From the NCBI GenBank assembly GCA_937916845.1, contig CALFSK010000059.1, positions 1-25,092 on the forward strand: a DNA stretch of 25,092 nt, read 5' to 3'. This document shows positions 8,855 through 16,626 of this stretch, piece after piece (the first letter of the stretch is position 1; each line of letters begins with the position of its first letter). Source of the DNA: an uncultured Lactobacillus sp. GTDB lineage: Bacteria > Bacillota > Bacilli > Lactobacillales > Lactobacillaceae. The position numbers and the translations under genes are program-made. The notes below the pieces were generated by a model. It did not search any database, was not told the DNA's origin, and saw nothing but the letters and a program-made list of their open reading frames with translations.

Positions 8855-9721
8855 GTGCAAATCGTGGAAAAAGCGCCAGCCAAAATTAACTTGGGGTTAG
8901 ATACTTTATTTGAACATCCTAATGGGGATAAAGAATGGGACATGGTGATGACGTCGGTCGATTTAGCCGACTACGTGCAACTAGAGGACCTGAAAACGAA
9001 CCGAATTGAGATCGTTACTGACAGTGGCTTTTTGCCCAATGATCGGCGTAACTTAGCCTTTCAGGCGGTCAGTGTCTTGAAACGGCACTACCATGTCGAC
9101 CGGGGTGTGCGGATTACGATCAAAAAGGCGATTCCGGTCGCAGCAGGTTTAGGTGGCGGTTCATCGGACGCCGCGGCGGTTTTGCGCGGGCTCAACCGGA
9201 TGTGGGGATTACATTTAGACTTAGCGACGTTAGCGCGGCTGGGGCTACAGATTGATTCCGATGTCCCGTACTGCGTGTTTAGCCAAACGGCCCACGTCAC
9301 TGGTAAGGGTGAAATCGTTACGGCACTACCAAAGCTCCCGCCGATGTGGATCGTGTTGGCCAAGCCGAAAGTCAGCGTGTCGACGCCTAACATTTTGCGG
9401 CAAGTCGACTATGATCAGCTAACGACCCATCCGAACATCGAACGGTTGTTGGCGGGCATTCAGGATCAGAATTCGGCTGAGGTGTTTGCCAATATGGGGA
9501 ACGTGTTAGAACCAATTACGTCACGGCGTTACCCGGAAATTACGCAAATTAAGGAACAATTATTGAACTTTGGTGCGGACGCCGCTCAGATGAGTGGCAC
9601 CGGACCAACCGTTTTCGGCGTCTGCCGCAAGCAGTCCCGCGCACAGCGGGTTTACAATTCACTAAAGGGTTTTTGCCGCGAAGTGTATTTAGTGCGACCG
9701 GTTAATTTAGTCGAACATTAG
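8855..9721 (+). CDS. ispE: 4-diphosphocytidyl-2-C-methyl-D-erythritol kinase
   Basis: A GHMP-superfamily kinase that phosphorylates CDP-methylerythritol in the MEP isoprenoid pathway. The ATP-binding glycine-rich loop is PVAAGLGGGSSDAAAVLRGL, and a C-terminal motif MSGTGPTVFGVC is family-typical. I use GTG 8855 as the start, giving 288 residues that begin MQIVEKAPAKINLGLDT; GAGGG lies 6-10 bases upstream. An in-frame GTG at 8846 would add three residues. A TATAAT at 8793-8798 overlapping the veg terminator zone may be a promoter. The kinase is clear, but lactobacilli often rely on the mevalonate pathway, so in some species ispE is an orphan left by lineage history; the rest of the MEP pathway is not in this window. 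Confidence 0.93.
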   Translation: MQIVEKAPAKINLGLDTLFEHPNGDKEWDMVMTSVDLADYVQLEDLKTNRIEIVTDSGFLPNDRRNLAFQAVSVLKRHYHVDRGVRITIKKAIPVAAGLGGGSSDAAAVLRGLNRMWGLHLDLATLARLGLQIDSDVPYCVFSQTAHVTGKGEIVTALPKLPPMWIVLAKPKVSVSTPNILRQVDYDQLTTHPNIERLLAGIQDQNSAEVFANMGNVLEPITSRRYPEITQIKEQLLNFGADAAQMSGTGPTVFGVCRKQSRAQRVYNSLKGFCREVYLVRPVNLVEH

Positions 9722-9729
9722 TGGTATTA

Positions 9730-9758
9730 AAGCCTGGGCTGTCTCGGGCTTTTTTTGA
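9730..9758 (+). terminator. Terminator of ispE
   Basis: AAGCC pairs with GGGCTT, followed by seven T, directly after the ispE stop. Confidence 0.75.
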
Positions 9759-9775
9759 AAAGATGATGAAAGCGC

Positions 9776-9804
9776 TTGCTACAACAGTGAACTTCTGCTA
9801 ACAA
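9776..9804 (+). promoter_or_regulatory. Promoter of the hydrolase-glycosyltransferase pair
   Basis: TTGCTA (9776-9781), 17 bp, TAACAA (9799-9804), with a TG one base before the -10. The leader would be about 75 nt. Confidence 0.6.
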
Positions 9805-9889
9805 TTAGGGTGAATCATAACGAAAAGGCGGTTTATGACGTGTTATGCGGCAAATTATGATTAAATGAAGTTGAAATGAGGTGGCTAAG

Positions 9890-10849
9890 ATGAAACAGAC
9901 AACGAAATTAGGATTAAAACTGGCCGGCGTTGTGGGTGCTGCGACTTATGCTGGTTCATTAGTCGGTGGCTTGTTAGCCTATAAGATGGCGATGCACGTT
10001 AGCGATGCGCAAAAGGGCCGTGGACAGGAATTATCACGATCTGAAAATACCGAAATCGAAAACTTTTGGTATGAAAAGCAACCCCAACAAGAGTGGGTGA
10101 TCCAGTCGTTTGACGGCTTAAACTTGGTGGCCACCTATATTCCCAACCCGAAGACGGTGGGCCGGCTAGTGATCCTAGCACACGGCCTCGGCCATTCACG
10201 GGAGCAAATGATTCCGTACGCCCGGATTTTTATGAGTTTGGGCTACGACGTCTTGATGCCGGATGCCCGGGCATTTGGCGACAGTGAGGGGCACACGATT
10301 GGTTACGGCTGGCTTGACCGTTTGGATTATGAACGGTGGATCACGGTGGCTTTAAACCAGTTGGGTGACGACGTTGAAATCGTCTTGATGGGAATTTCAA
10401 TGGGCGCCGCAACCGTCATGGCCACGAGCGGTGAACCGCTACCTGAGAACGTGAAGGCCATTATTGAAGACAGTGGGTACGTGGACCTATATGATGAGGC
10501 GAAATATCGCCTGACGCATAAGTTCCATTTGCCAGCTTACCCAATCATGCCCGTCGCCAACTTGATTGCAAGTCGGCGCGCGGGGTACGCCTTTAAAGAC
10601 GGCCGCATTTTGCACCAAGTTGCTATCAGTGGGTTACCAATCCTGATGATCCACGGGTCCCGCGATAAAACGGTGCCGGTGCGCAACGCACACAAACTAT
10701 ACGATCAATTGCCACAACAAAAAGAACTCTATATTGACCCGGATGCTGCCCACGTGCAGGCGATTCGAACTCATCCTGACCGCTATCAGGAAGTGGTCGA
10801 TGAATTTTTACGTGAAGAAGCCGGACTAAGTGGAAACGGAGAGAACTAA
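9890..10849 (+). CDS. Membrane-anchored alpha/beta hydrolase
   Basis: The 319-residue protein begins with one N-terminal hydrophobic segment (about residues 6-30, LGLKLAGVVGAATYAGSLVG), so it is probably an anchored, outward-facing or membrane-associated enzyme. The alpha/beta hydrolase fold follows: LVILAHGLGHSREQM (oxyanion region), GISMG at 168-172 with nucleophile S170, acid D259 (IHGSRDKTVP) and H288 (AAHVQA). This layout resembles the BAAT/YqkD/Bem46-like hydrolases of Bacillota. The ester or amide substrate is unknown. I chose ATG 9890 because GAGGTGG (9878-9884) sits 5 bases upstream; a GTG at 9881 inside that site is unlikely. Its last base is shared with the next gene's ATG (TAATG). 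Confidence 0.9.
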   Translation: MKQTTKLGLKLAGVVGAATYAGSLVGGLLAYKMAMHVSDAQKGRGQELSRSENTEIENFWYEKQPQQEWVIQSFDGLNLVATYIPNPKTVGRLVILAHGLGHSREQMIPYARIFMSLGYDVLMPDARAFGDSEGHTIGYGWLDRLDYERWITVALNQLGDDVEIVLMGISMGAATVMATSGEPLPENVKAIIEDSGYVDLYDEAKYRLTHKFHLPAYPIMPVANLIASRRAGYAFKDGRILHQVAISGLPILMIHGSRDKTVPVRNAHKLYDQLPQQKELYIDPDAAHVQAIRTHPDRYQEVVDEFLREEAGLSGNGEN

Positions 10850-11697
10850 TGTCAACACCAATTAACATTCTAGTGACCCTAGATGCGGGCTATTTATCGT
10901 CACTTAAAGTGATGCTATGGTCGCTAGCCGCCAATAATCGCAACCAGGATTTTCATATTTGGTTAGTACATGAAAAGCTGACCGCGGCCCAAATTGAAGA
11001 AGTGCAGGATTTGACCGATGCGCTGGGATGGGAACTGACGGCGTTAACGACTAAAATCGATTTGACGGACCAGCCGGCACTAATTAAGCGCTACCCACCA
11101 GCCATGTATTTCCGGTTGCTCTGTGGGCAGGTATTGCCCGCCGACGTGCACCGGGTGATCTACTTAGATCCTGATATTATCGTCATCAATGACATCACAC
11201 CGTTGTGGGAACTCGACTTGCAAGGCAACATGCTGGCGGCGGCCGCACACCGTGGTGTGACTAAGCTGGTTGATAATGTAAACCAGCTGCGGTTAGGGAC
11301 CACGACGAGTTACTTCAATTCGGGCGTCTTGGTTATCGACGTAGACCAGGCCCGCGAGAAGATTCACTTGTCAGACATTACGGCGGCCATTGAGGCTTAC
11401 CACGATTACTTGATCTTGCCAGATCAAGACGTGCTGAACTTCTTATACGGTGAAGCCATCTTGGAAATCGATGAAGAAGTCTGGAACTACGATACCCGAA
11501 AGTACTTGGTGTACCAGACGCGGACGTTAAGTAAGCACGATATTCACTGGGTGATGCGGCACACCCGCATTTTACATTATTGCGGTACGCCGAAGCCTTG
11601 GGACGCAACTAGTGATAGTAAATTTACGAGTTTATTTTTAAATTATCAACAACAAGTCCAACGCTTATTAGCTGATTTAAAGCCAACGGAAGCGTAA
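10849..11697 (+). CDS. Family 8 glycosyltransferase
   Basis: The 282-residue protein has the GT-A fold of glycosyltransferase family 8. The beginning INILVTLDAGYLSSLKVMLWSL binds the nucleotide-sugar, the metal-binding DxD motif is D107-P108-D109 (VIYLDPDIIVINDITPLWEL), and YFNSGVLVIDVDQAR, LPDQDVLNFL and HYCGTPKPW are family-typical acceptor and donor contacts. GT8 members in Gram-positives add galactose or glucose to wall teichoic acid, LPS-like or exopolysaccharide acceptors, and include GspA of B. subtilis. The product here cannot be told. It is co-transcribed with the membrane hydrolase and overlaps it by one base. Confidence 0.92.
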   Translation: MSTPINILVTLDAGYLSSLKVMLWSLAANNRNQDFHIWLVHEKLTAAQIEEVQDLTDALGWELTALTTKIDLTDQPALIKRYPPAMYFRLLCGQVLPADVHRVIYLDPDIIVINDITPLWELDLQGNMLAAAAHRGVTKLVDNVNQLRLGTTTSYFNSGVLVIDVDQAREKIHLSDITAAIEAYHDYLILPDQDVLNFLYGEAILEIDEEVWNYDTRKYLVYQTRTLSKHDIHWVMRHTRILHYCGTPKPWDATSDSKFTSLFLNYQQQVQRLLADLKPTEA

Positions 11698-11698
11698 C

Positions 11699-11734
11699 CA
11701 AAAACCACGTGATCTTTTGATTACGTGGTTTTTA
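11699..11734 (+). terminator. Terminator after the glycosyltransferase
   Basis: AAAACCACGT pairs with ACGTGGTTTT, with an inner ATC/GAT, and the T run follows. The stem could also work in the other direction. Confidence 0.88.
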
Positions 11735-11748
11735 GTGTCGGCGCTCTA

Positions 11749-11776
11749 TTGACAAATGGGCCGGTTCAGGTAAACT
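11749..11776 (+). promoter_or_regulatory. Promoter of the zinc transporter operon
   Basis: TTGACA at 11749-11754 and TAAACT at 11771-11776 are 16 bp apart. Transcription would begin near 11783, inside the operator described next. Confidence 0.75.
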
Positions 11777-11781
11777 AAAAC

Positions 11782-11794
11782 AGTAATCATTACT
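11782..11794 (+). promoter_or_regulatory. Zur-type operator
   Basis: AGTAATCATTACT is a perfect 6-bp palindrome around a central C. Its core GTAATCATTAC equals the core of the Zur box known from B. subtilis. It covers the predicted transcription start, as expected for repression when zinc is plentiful. Confidence 0.72.
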
Positions 11795-11822
11795 ATTTAC
11801 TTTTTGAGATGGGGGTAGTGAA

Positions 11823-12524
11823 ATGACGGAACCCTTAATTGCCGTCCAACATTTGGAAATTGCATTTCCAAATAATCAGGTCTTTAAAGATCTAAATTTT
11901 GATATTCAACGCGGGGATTTCTTAACGGTCATTGGTGAAAATGGTGTCGGGAAGACGACCTTGATCCGAGCTTTGCTAGGCATGGTGAAACCAGCGGCGG
12001 GCCAGATCAAGTATTATCCGAATAAAAAGGCCATTCGCGTGGGCTACGTGCCACAGTTTCGGAACCTTGACCAAGAATATCCGTTAACAATTGAAGACTT
12101 TGTTAGTTTAAACTTACGCGGCTGGCACCCGTGGTTGTCTAAAGCGGAACGGCGACAGGTCGAAACGGCCATGGCGGTGACGAACGTTAAAAAGATTCGC
12201 CAGCGGCCACTCGGCATGGCTTCGGGTGGCGAAAAGCAGCGTGCTTACTTGGCACAAGCCATCGTCGAACAGCCACAGCTTCTGATCTTAGATGAATCAA
12301 CGGCCAGTCTGGATAATGAAATGAAGTATGAACTGCTCGATCTCGTGCAGAACCTCAATCAGACGAGTGACATCACGGTTTTCTTTGTCACCCATGACTT
12401 ACCGTTGGCTAAGCAGTACGCCAAACATTATTTAGCTTTGAAGCCGGGCCAACAACAATTCGGTAATATTGCGGATATGTCGGTCGAAGCGCTGAAGGAG
12501 GTTACTAATGTTAGCGATGTTTAG
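11823..12524 (+). CDS. znuC: Zinc/manganese-type ABC transporter, ATP-binding protein
   Basis: The 233-residue ATPase has Walker A GENGVGKTT at 38-46, the Q-loop at VPQFRNLDQEYP, the signature ASGGEKQRAYLAQA with S134, and Walker B LLILDEST with D157-E158. The short length and the TVEDFV-like stretch after the Q-loop (LTIEDFVSLNLRGW) match the metal family (ZnuC/AdcC/MntB). Zinc as substrate is inferred from the Zur-like operator. It powers the permease encoded by the next gene, which it overlaps by 17 bases. GGGGG lies upstream of the ATG. The symbol is a family-level name. Confidence 0.88.
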   Translation: MTEPLIAVQHLEIAFPNNQVFKDLNFDIQRGDFLTVIGENGVGKTTLIRALLGMVKPAAGQIKYYPNKKAIRVGYVPQFRNLDQEYPLTIEDFVSLNLRGWHPWLSKAERRQVETAMAVTNVKKIRQRPLGMASGGEKQRAYLAQAIVEQPQLLILDESTASLDNEMKYELLDLVQNLNQTSDITVFFVTHDLPLAKQYAKHYLALKPGQQQFGNIADMSVEALKEVTNVSDV

Positions 12525-13314
12525 TTTAGCGTTTATGCGCAACGCCTACTTGGCCGGAACGTTTATTGCAATTATCTGTGGCACGATTGGCGTATTCGTC
12601 ATTGCCCGGAACTTATCATTTCTGACCCATACCTTGTCCGAAATCGGCTTTGCCGGTGCGGCGTTTGGGATTTTTATGGGTTGGACCGCGCTAAGTGGGA
12701 TGCTGATTTTTACCGTAGTTAGCTCGGTCATTGTTGGTCAAATGAGTGTGAAACAGTCACGGCGCGAGGCGTCAATCTCGGCCATTTCCGCCCTGTTTAT
12801 TGGACTTGGGATTTTGTTTTTATCCTTGTCTAATCAAACGTCCAGTTACGCCACCAGTATTTTATTTGGGAGTGTGATTGGGATTGCCAATACCGATGTG
12901 ATACGGGTCGCGTTACTTTCCGGGATTGTGCTACTAGCCATGTTAGGACTCTACCGACCGTTGAAGTTTGATTCGTTTGACGCCATTGGGGCCAAGGTCA
13001 GTGGATTATGGACCACGGCGATTTCCGTGATATTCCTAGTCCTAGTAGCGATGAGTGTCAGTGTGGCTGCTCAAATCGTTGGGTCACTGTTGATTTTTAT
13101 CTTATTGACGTTACCAGCAGCGGCCGCACGGTACTTTGTTCACACGGTCAGCAAGATGATCTTTCTATCGATTGGCTTTGCCCTCGTTGGGGTGTGGGTC
13201 GGGTTGTACCTGAGTTACTTGACCAACCTACCAGTCAGTTTCTTTATCGCTTCAATTGAATGTGTCTTTTACTTTGCTGCGTTAGGGTACCAACGTATTC
13301 ACGTCGGCAGTTAA
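12508..13314 (+). CDS. znuB: Zinc/manganese-type ABC transporter, permease
   Basis: The 268-residue protein is strongly hydrophobic, with about 8 membrane segments, and belongs to the ABC-3 metal permease family (FMRNAYLAGTFIAIICGTIG; NLSFLTHTLSEIGFAGAAFG; ALFIGLGILFLS; QIVGSLLIFILLTLPAAAAR). The ribosome site AAGGAGGT (12495-12502) lies inside the ATPase gene, so the pair is coupled. A substrate-binding lipoprotein is needed for import by this family but is not encoded here; it must be elsewhere. Confidence 0.9.
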   Translation: MLAMFSLAFMRNAYLAGTFIAIICGTIGVFVIARNLSFLTHTLSEIGFAGAAFGIFMGWTALSGMLIFTVVSSVIVGQMSVKQSRREASISAISALFIGLGILFLSLSNQTSSYATSILFGSVIGIANTDVIRVALLSGIVLLAMLGLYRPLKFDSFDAIGAKVSGLWTTAISVIFLVLVAMSVSVAAQIVGSLLIFILLTLPAAAARYFVHTVSKMIFLSIGFALVGVWVGLYLSYLTNLPVSFFIASIECVFYFAALGYQRIHVGS

Positions 13315-13331
13315 TCATTAAAAATAAGAGA

Positions 13332-13445
13332 GTGGGCCAAAAGGCGGTTAATTTGCGAGCATTAACGTGAAAGTAGTGATTATTCCTGGGTTTTGGAATA
13401 GTCACTGCTTTCGGGTTAAGCGGAACAAATTGCCTTTTGGCGCAC
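13332..13445 (+). repeat. Element C: long hairpin after znuB
   Basis: The outer arms GTGGGCCAAAAGGC (13332-13345) and the matching GCCTTTTGGCGCAC (13432-13445) pair with one mismatch, continued by AATTTG/CAAATT. An inner arm pair (about 13361-13386 with 13395-13422) includes GTGA.TATTCC with GGAATA.TCAC and GAAAG with CTTTC. The opening GAGAGTGGGCCAAAA and the closing TTTTGTCCCAAAC at 13503-13515 look like the AGAGTGGGACAAAA-type repeat common in Lactobacillales genomes (from memory). It could be a 3'-end structure protecting the znu mRNA or a dispersed repeat. Confidence 0.7.
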
Positions 13446-13466
13446 GTTTCGACCATAGTGATAGGA

Positions 13467-13500
13467 AAAGCCAACCAGAAATTTTCTGATTGGCTTTTTG
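13467..13500 (+). terminator. Terminator following element C
   Basis: GCCAACCAGAAA pairs with TTTCTGATTGGC (one C-A mismatch), followed by five T. It is the first good terminator after the znu operon. Confidence 0.88.
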
Positions 13501-13546
13501 AGTTTTGTCCCAAACCCTTTATGTGAATAAAAGGCAAAGCCATTCC

Positions 13547-13719
13547 GGTTGCCACTGATGACATGCGGTCGTGGGACCGGTTTAAGCCTGAGAAGCGGTC
13601 TTAAACCTCGCCCAGAACACTTGCAAAAAACGCAATTGTCCTGGACCGTCCGTGGTGTAACGACCGGAAAAACGCCGGTCCTAACACCACCATCACGACC
13701 GATGCCATCAGTGGCAACC
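13547..13719 (+). repeat. Element A, copy 1 (complete)
   Basis: A closed multi-branch fold. The outer stem pairs 13547-13573 with 13694-13719 (one mismatch, one bulged G). Inside lie three hairpins: GGTTTAAG/CTTAAACC (13579-13586 with 13600-13607); CCAGAACACTTGC with GCAATTGTCCTGG at about 13612-13645; and GTGGTGT/ACACCAC enclosing GACCGG/CCGGTC at about 13651-13690. The copy at 20138-20308 keeps every stem with compensatory changes. The family is not recognised. Confidence 0.88.
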
Positions 13720-13805
13720 TCCGATCATCCGACATAGACAACTCCCAGTTATGTTGAGGTTGCTGACACACTTAACCGGTTTGTTTTAAAGCAATCTTAG
13801 CGTAG

Positions 13806-13841
13806 CCGACCCCATGGCCCACTGATTCTGCCGGCGAAGCG
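13806..13841 (+). repeat. Element B, remnant copy 3
   Basis: This stretch matches the 3' end of element B copy 2 (20495-20530) at about 29 of 37 positions, including CCGACCCCA, CACTG, TCTG and CGAAGCG. The 5' arm and inner hairpins are gone. It follows element A copy 1 on the same strand, repeating the A-then-B order. The flanks 13720-13805 and 13842-14036 contain nothing I can assign. Confidence 0.65.
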
Positions 13842-14036
13842 CCGAAAGAACGATAAGTAGTGTTACGGCAACGATTGAACTAGTTTTAGCACTTTCCATC
13901 TTTAGTGGGTAAAAGGCCCAATATCCGTTAATTAACAATCGGCTAGTACCTAAGTATCACTTTTTTTATTGTTCCTTTTTTAGGGGTGAAAAAAGTCGTT
14001 CGAGCCGAATTGAAACGCAAATCTTAAGAAATTCCG

Positions 14037-14083
14037 ATAGTTCGCTAAAAAGATTGTAAAAAACTACCTTATTCCCGAACGTT
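14037..14083 (+). promoter_or_regulatory. PurBox-like operators of purR
   Basis: ATTCCCGAACGTT (14071-14083) matches the PurBox consensus AWWWCCGAACWWT with the CCGAAC core intact. ATAGTTCGCTAAA (14037-14049) is the same motif inverted, with one core change. They are 21 bp apart, and the downstream box abuts the -35. This suggests autoregulation by PurR. Confidence 0.7.
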
Positions 14084-14111
14084 TGTGTTATGATTTTGCA
14101 TAGACTATAAA
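14083..14111 (+). promoter_or_regulatory. Promoter of purR
   Basis: TTGTGT (14083-14088), 17 bp, TATAAA (14106-14111). An alternative extended -10, TG-T-TATGAT, lies at 14086-14094. The ribosome site GAGGTGG follows at 14128-14134. Confidence 0.65.
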
Positions 14112-14138
14112 AAAGATGATTTAGGTTGAGGTGGAAAC

Positions 14139-14975
14139 ATGAAAGTACGTAGAAGCGAACGTTTAATCGATATGACGCGCTATTTATTGGAACGTCCCCA
14201 TACGTTAGTCTCACTGACGTATTTTGCGGAACGGTATGAATCGGCAAAGTCTTCTATTAGTGAAGATTTGACGATCTTGAAAAAGGTTTTTCAATCCCGC
14301 GGAACGGGTATTCTGGAAACCATTCCTGGTGCAGCCGGTGGGGCGCGCTTTATTCCTTACATTTTAAAGGACGAAGCACAGACTTTTATCGACGAGATGG
14401 CGGATAAAGTCGCTGATAAGAGCCGGGTTTTACCTGGGGGCTACATCTACTTATCCGATATTTTGGGACAACCGAATATTTTACGCCAAGTTGGTCGGGT
14501 CATTGCCACGCAATACTTGAATCAAAAAATTGACGCCGTGATGACGGTTGCGACTAAGGGGATTCCGATTGCGCAAAGCGTTGCAACGTACCTTAACGTG
14601 CCGTTTGTCATCGTCCGTAACGATTCTAAGATTACGGAAGGGTCAACGGTCAGTGTGAACTACGTCTCTGGATCATCTGAACGGATCAAGAAAATGGAAC
14701 TTTCAAAGCGGAGTTTAACGGAAGGCGCTAACGTCTTAATCGTGGATGATTTCATGAAGGGCGGCGGTACCATTAACGGGATGAAGACCTTGATTGAAGA
14801 ATTCGACGCAAACTTAATCGGCATCACCGTATTTGCGGAAGCCGCCTTTACGGGTAACCGGTTGATTGATGACTATACCTCTTTACTACAGGTCACCAAC
14901 GTGAATGATAGTGATAAAGCCATTAAAGTCGAACCAGGTAACTATCTGGAAAAGGTTTTTGGTGCGGAAGCTTAA
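14139..14975 (+). CDS. purR: Pur operon regulator
   Basis: The 278-residue protein has the architecture of the Gram-positive PurR. An N-terminal winged helix (about residues 1-73, MKVRRSERLIDMTRYLLE through SSISEDLTILKKVF) is fused to a phosphoribosyltransferase-like domain with the PRPP loop VLIVDDFMKGGGT at 199-211. It has no transferase activity; PRPP binding changes DNA affinity at PurBoxes. In B. subtilis it represses and in Lactococcus lactis it activates purine genes. PurBox-like sites at its own promoter imply autoregulation. Length is typical for the family. Its upstream neighbours znuCB are unrelated and transcriptionally separate. Confidence 0.96.
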   Translation: MKVRRSERLIDMTRYLLERPHTLVSLTYFAERYESAKSSISEDLTILKKVFQSRGTGILETIPGAAGGARFIPYILKDEAQTFIDEMADKVADKSRVLPGGYIYLSDILGQPNILRQVGRVIATQYLNQKIDAVMTVATKGIPIAQSVATYLNVPFVIVRNDSKITEGSTVSVNYVSGSSERIKKMELSKRSLTEGANVLIVDDFMKGGGTINGMKTLIEEFDANLIGITVFAEAAFTGNRLIDDYTSLLQVTNVNDSDKAIKVEPGNYLEKVFGAEA

Positions 14976-14981
14976 GCACAT

Positions 14982-15011
14982 GTGTCACCCATACCAATTT
15001 TTTGGTATGAT
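14982..15011 (+). promoter_or_regulatory. Promoter of glmU with overlapping palindrome
   Basis: TATGAT (15006-15011) is a good -10; a GTGTCA at 14982-14987 is a modest -35. CATACCAA (14990-14997) and TTGGTATG (15002-15009) form a perfect 8-bp inverted repeat across the spacer and -10. It could be an operator for an unknown regulator, or a weak end signal for purR. The ribosome site AAGGAG is at 15029-15034. Confidence 0.55.
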
Positions 15012-15043
15012 GGACTTATCTGAGGACTAAGGAGAAATTTCTA

Positions 15044-16426
15044 ATGACAACCAAAAATGCAATCATCATGGCCGCTGGTAAAGGGACCCGGATGAAATCT
15101 AAGTTAGTCAAAGTACTGCATAAAGTTTGCGGTAAATCAATGGTCGACCACGTGCTGACCCAAGTTGAAGCCACTCACATGGACAATATTGTAACCATCG
15201 TGGGCCATGGCGCAACCGATGTTGAAGAAGCGTTAGGCGACCGGACCAAGTATGCGGCCCAGACCGAACAACTCGGTACTGGCCACGCCGTTTTACAAGC
15301 GGAACCTTTATTGAAGAACGCCGATGGGATGACGCTGATCGTTAGCGGTGATACCCCATTGTTCCGTGCGGAAACGTTCCAAGAATTATTTGAATATCAC
15401 CAAGCGAAGGGTGCTGCGGGGACTGTTTTGACCTCGGAAGCGCCAGATCCACAAGGCTACGGTCGCGTGGTTCGTAATCATTTGGGTATCGTTGAAAAAA
15501 TCGTGGAACAAAAAGATGCTTCGAAAGAAGAACAAGAAATCCACGAAATCAATACTGGTGTTTATTGTTTTGATAACAAGAAGTTATTCGAAGCATTGCA
15601 CAAAGTGACGAACGATAACGCTCAAGGCGAATACTACTTGACCGATGTTATTCAAATTATGAAGGATCAAGGCGACGTGGTTGCGGCTTACCGGATGTCT
15701 GACTTTGACGAATCCATGGGTGTCAATACGCGTTCCGCATTAGCACAAGCAACCAAAGTGATGCAAAAGCGGATCAACGAAGCTCACATGGAAAACGGGG
15801 TCTCCATTATCAATCCGGAAGACACGTACATTGATGCCGGCGTTAAAATTGGCGCGGACACAATCATCGAACCCGGCGTTTTGATCAAGGGCCACACGAC
15901 GATTGGTGAAGATTGCTTTATTGGTGCTCATTCTGAAATCCATGACATGGTCATTGAAGACCGTGTTCGGGTAACAGCTTCCTTCTTAGAAGACTCAATC
16001 ATGCACGCGGACAGCAACATCGGCCCTTACAGCCACTTACGTCCTCAAGCTGAAATTGGCGAACACGTTCACTTAGGTAACTTTGTGGAAGTGAAGAAAG
16101 CCCAAATTGGTGATCGGACTAAGGTCGGTCATTTAACTTACGTTGGTGACGCAACGCTTGGTAAGGACATTAACGTTGGATGTGGGGTTGTGTTCATCAA
16201 TTACGATGGCGTCAACAAACACCATACCAATGTTGGTGATTCCGCCTTTATCGGTAGCAATTCTAATATTATTGCGCCCGTTGAAGTTGCGGACCATTCC
16301 TTCATCGCTGCTGGTTCCACGATTACGGATGACGTTGATTTCCACGACATGGCCATTGCCCGTGCCCGTCAAACCAACAAACCTGATTACTGGAAGAAAT
16401 TACCACACGAACCAGAAAATAAATAA
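15044..16426 (+). CDS. glmU: Bifunctional GlcN-1-P acetyltransferase / GlcNAc-1-P uridylyltransferase
   Basis: A 460-residue enzyme that makes UDP-GlcNAc for peptidoglycan and teichoic acids in two steps. The N-terminal half (about 1-230) is a nucleotidyltransferase with [36 protein letters not shown] and SGDTPLF. The C-terminal half (about 250-450) is a left-handed beta-helix of hexapeptide repeats ([20 protein letters not shown] and so on) carrying the acetyl-CoA site, with [20 protein letters not shown] typical of the active region. The purR-glmU-prs order is conserved in Bacillota, but each gene here has its own promoter. Confidence 0.97.
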   Translation: MTTKNAIIMAAGKGTRMKSKLVKVLHKVCGKSMVDHVLTQVEATHMDNIVTIVGHGATDVEEALGDRTKYAAQTEQLGTGHAVLQAEPLLKNADGMTLIVSGDTPLFRAETFQELFEYHQAKGAAGTVLTSEAPDPQGYGRVVRNHLGIVEKIVEQKDASKEEQEIHEINTGVYCFDNKKLFEALHKVTNDNAQGEYYLTDVIQIMKDQGDVVAAYRMSDFDESMGVNTRSALAQATKVMQKRINEAHMENGVSIINPEDTYIDAGVKIGADTIIEPGVLIKGHTTIGEDCFIGAHSEIHDMVIEDRVRVTASFLEDSIMHADSNIGPYSHLRPQAEIGEHVHLGNFVEVKKAQIGDRTKVGHLTYVGDATLGKDINVGCGVVFINYDGVNKHHTNVGDSAFIGSNSNIIAPVEVADHSFIAAGSTITDDVDFHDMAIARARQTNKPDYWKKLPHEPENK

Positions 16427-16438
16427 GCTTTCGTTTAG

Positions 16439-16474
16439 CTAAAAGCCTAGGGGTATCTTACCTAGGCTTTTTTG
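16439..16474 (+). terminator. Terminator of glmU
   Basis: AAAAGCCTAGG pairs perfectly with CCTAGGCTTTT, followed by more T. Confidence 0.93.
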
Positions 16475-16626
16475 CTACTTCAGGCGGTTAGGATGGCTAA
16501 AGAATGAAATTTAGTGATGGGGAACGTTCTAAGGGTGTTCATCAATTGAAATTACTTTTTTTGTATGAAAGTTCGGGTTCATTTCTGTAATTAATTTCAT
16601 TTAAACCGTTAATTGCACGTCAGATC

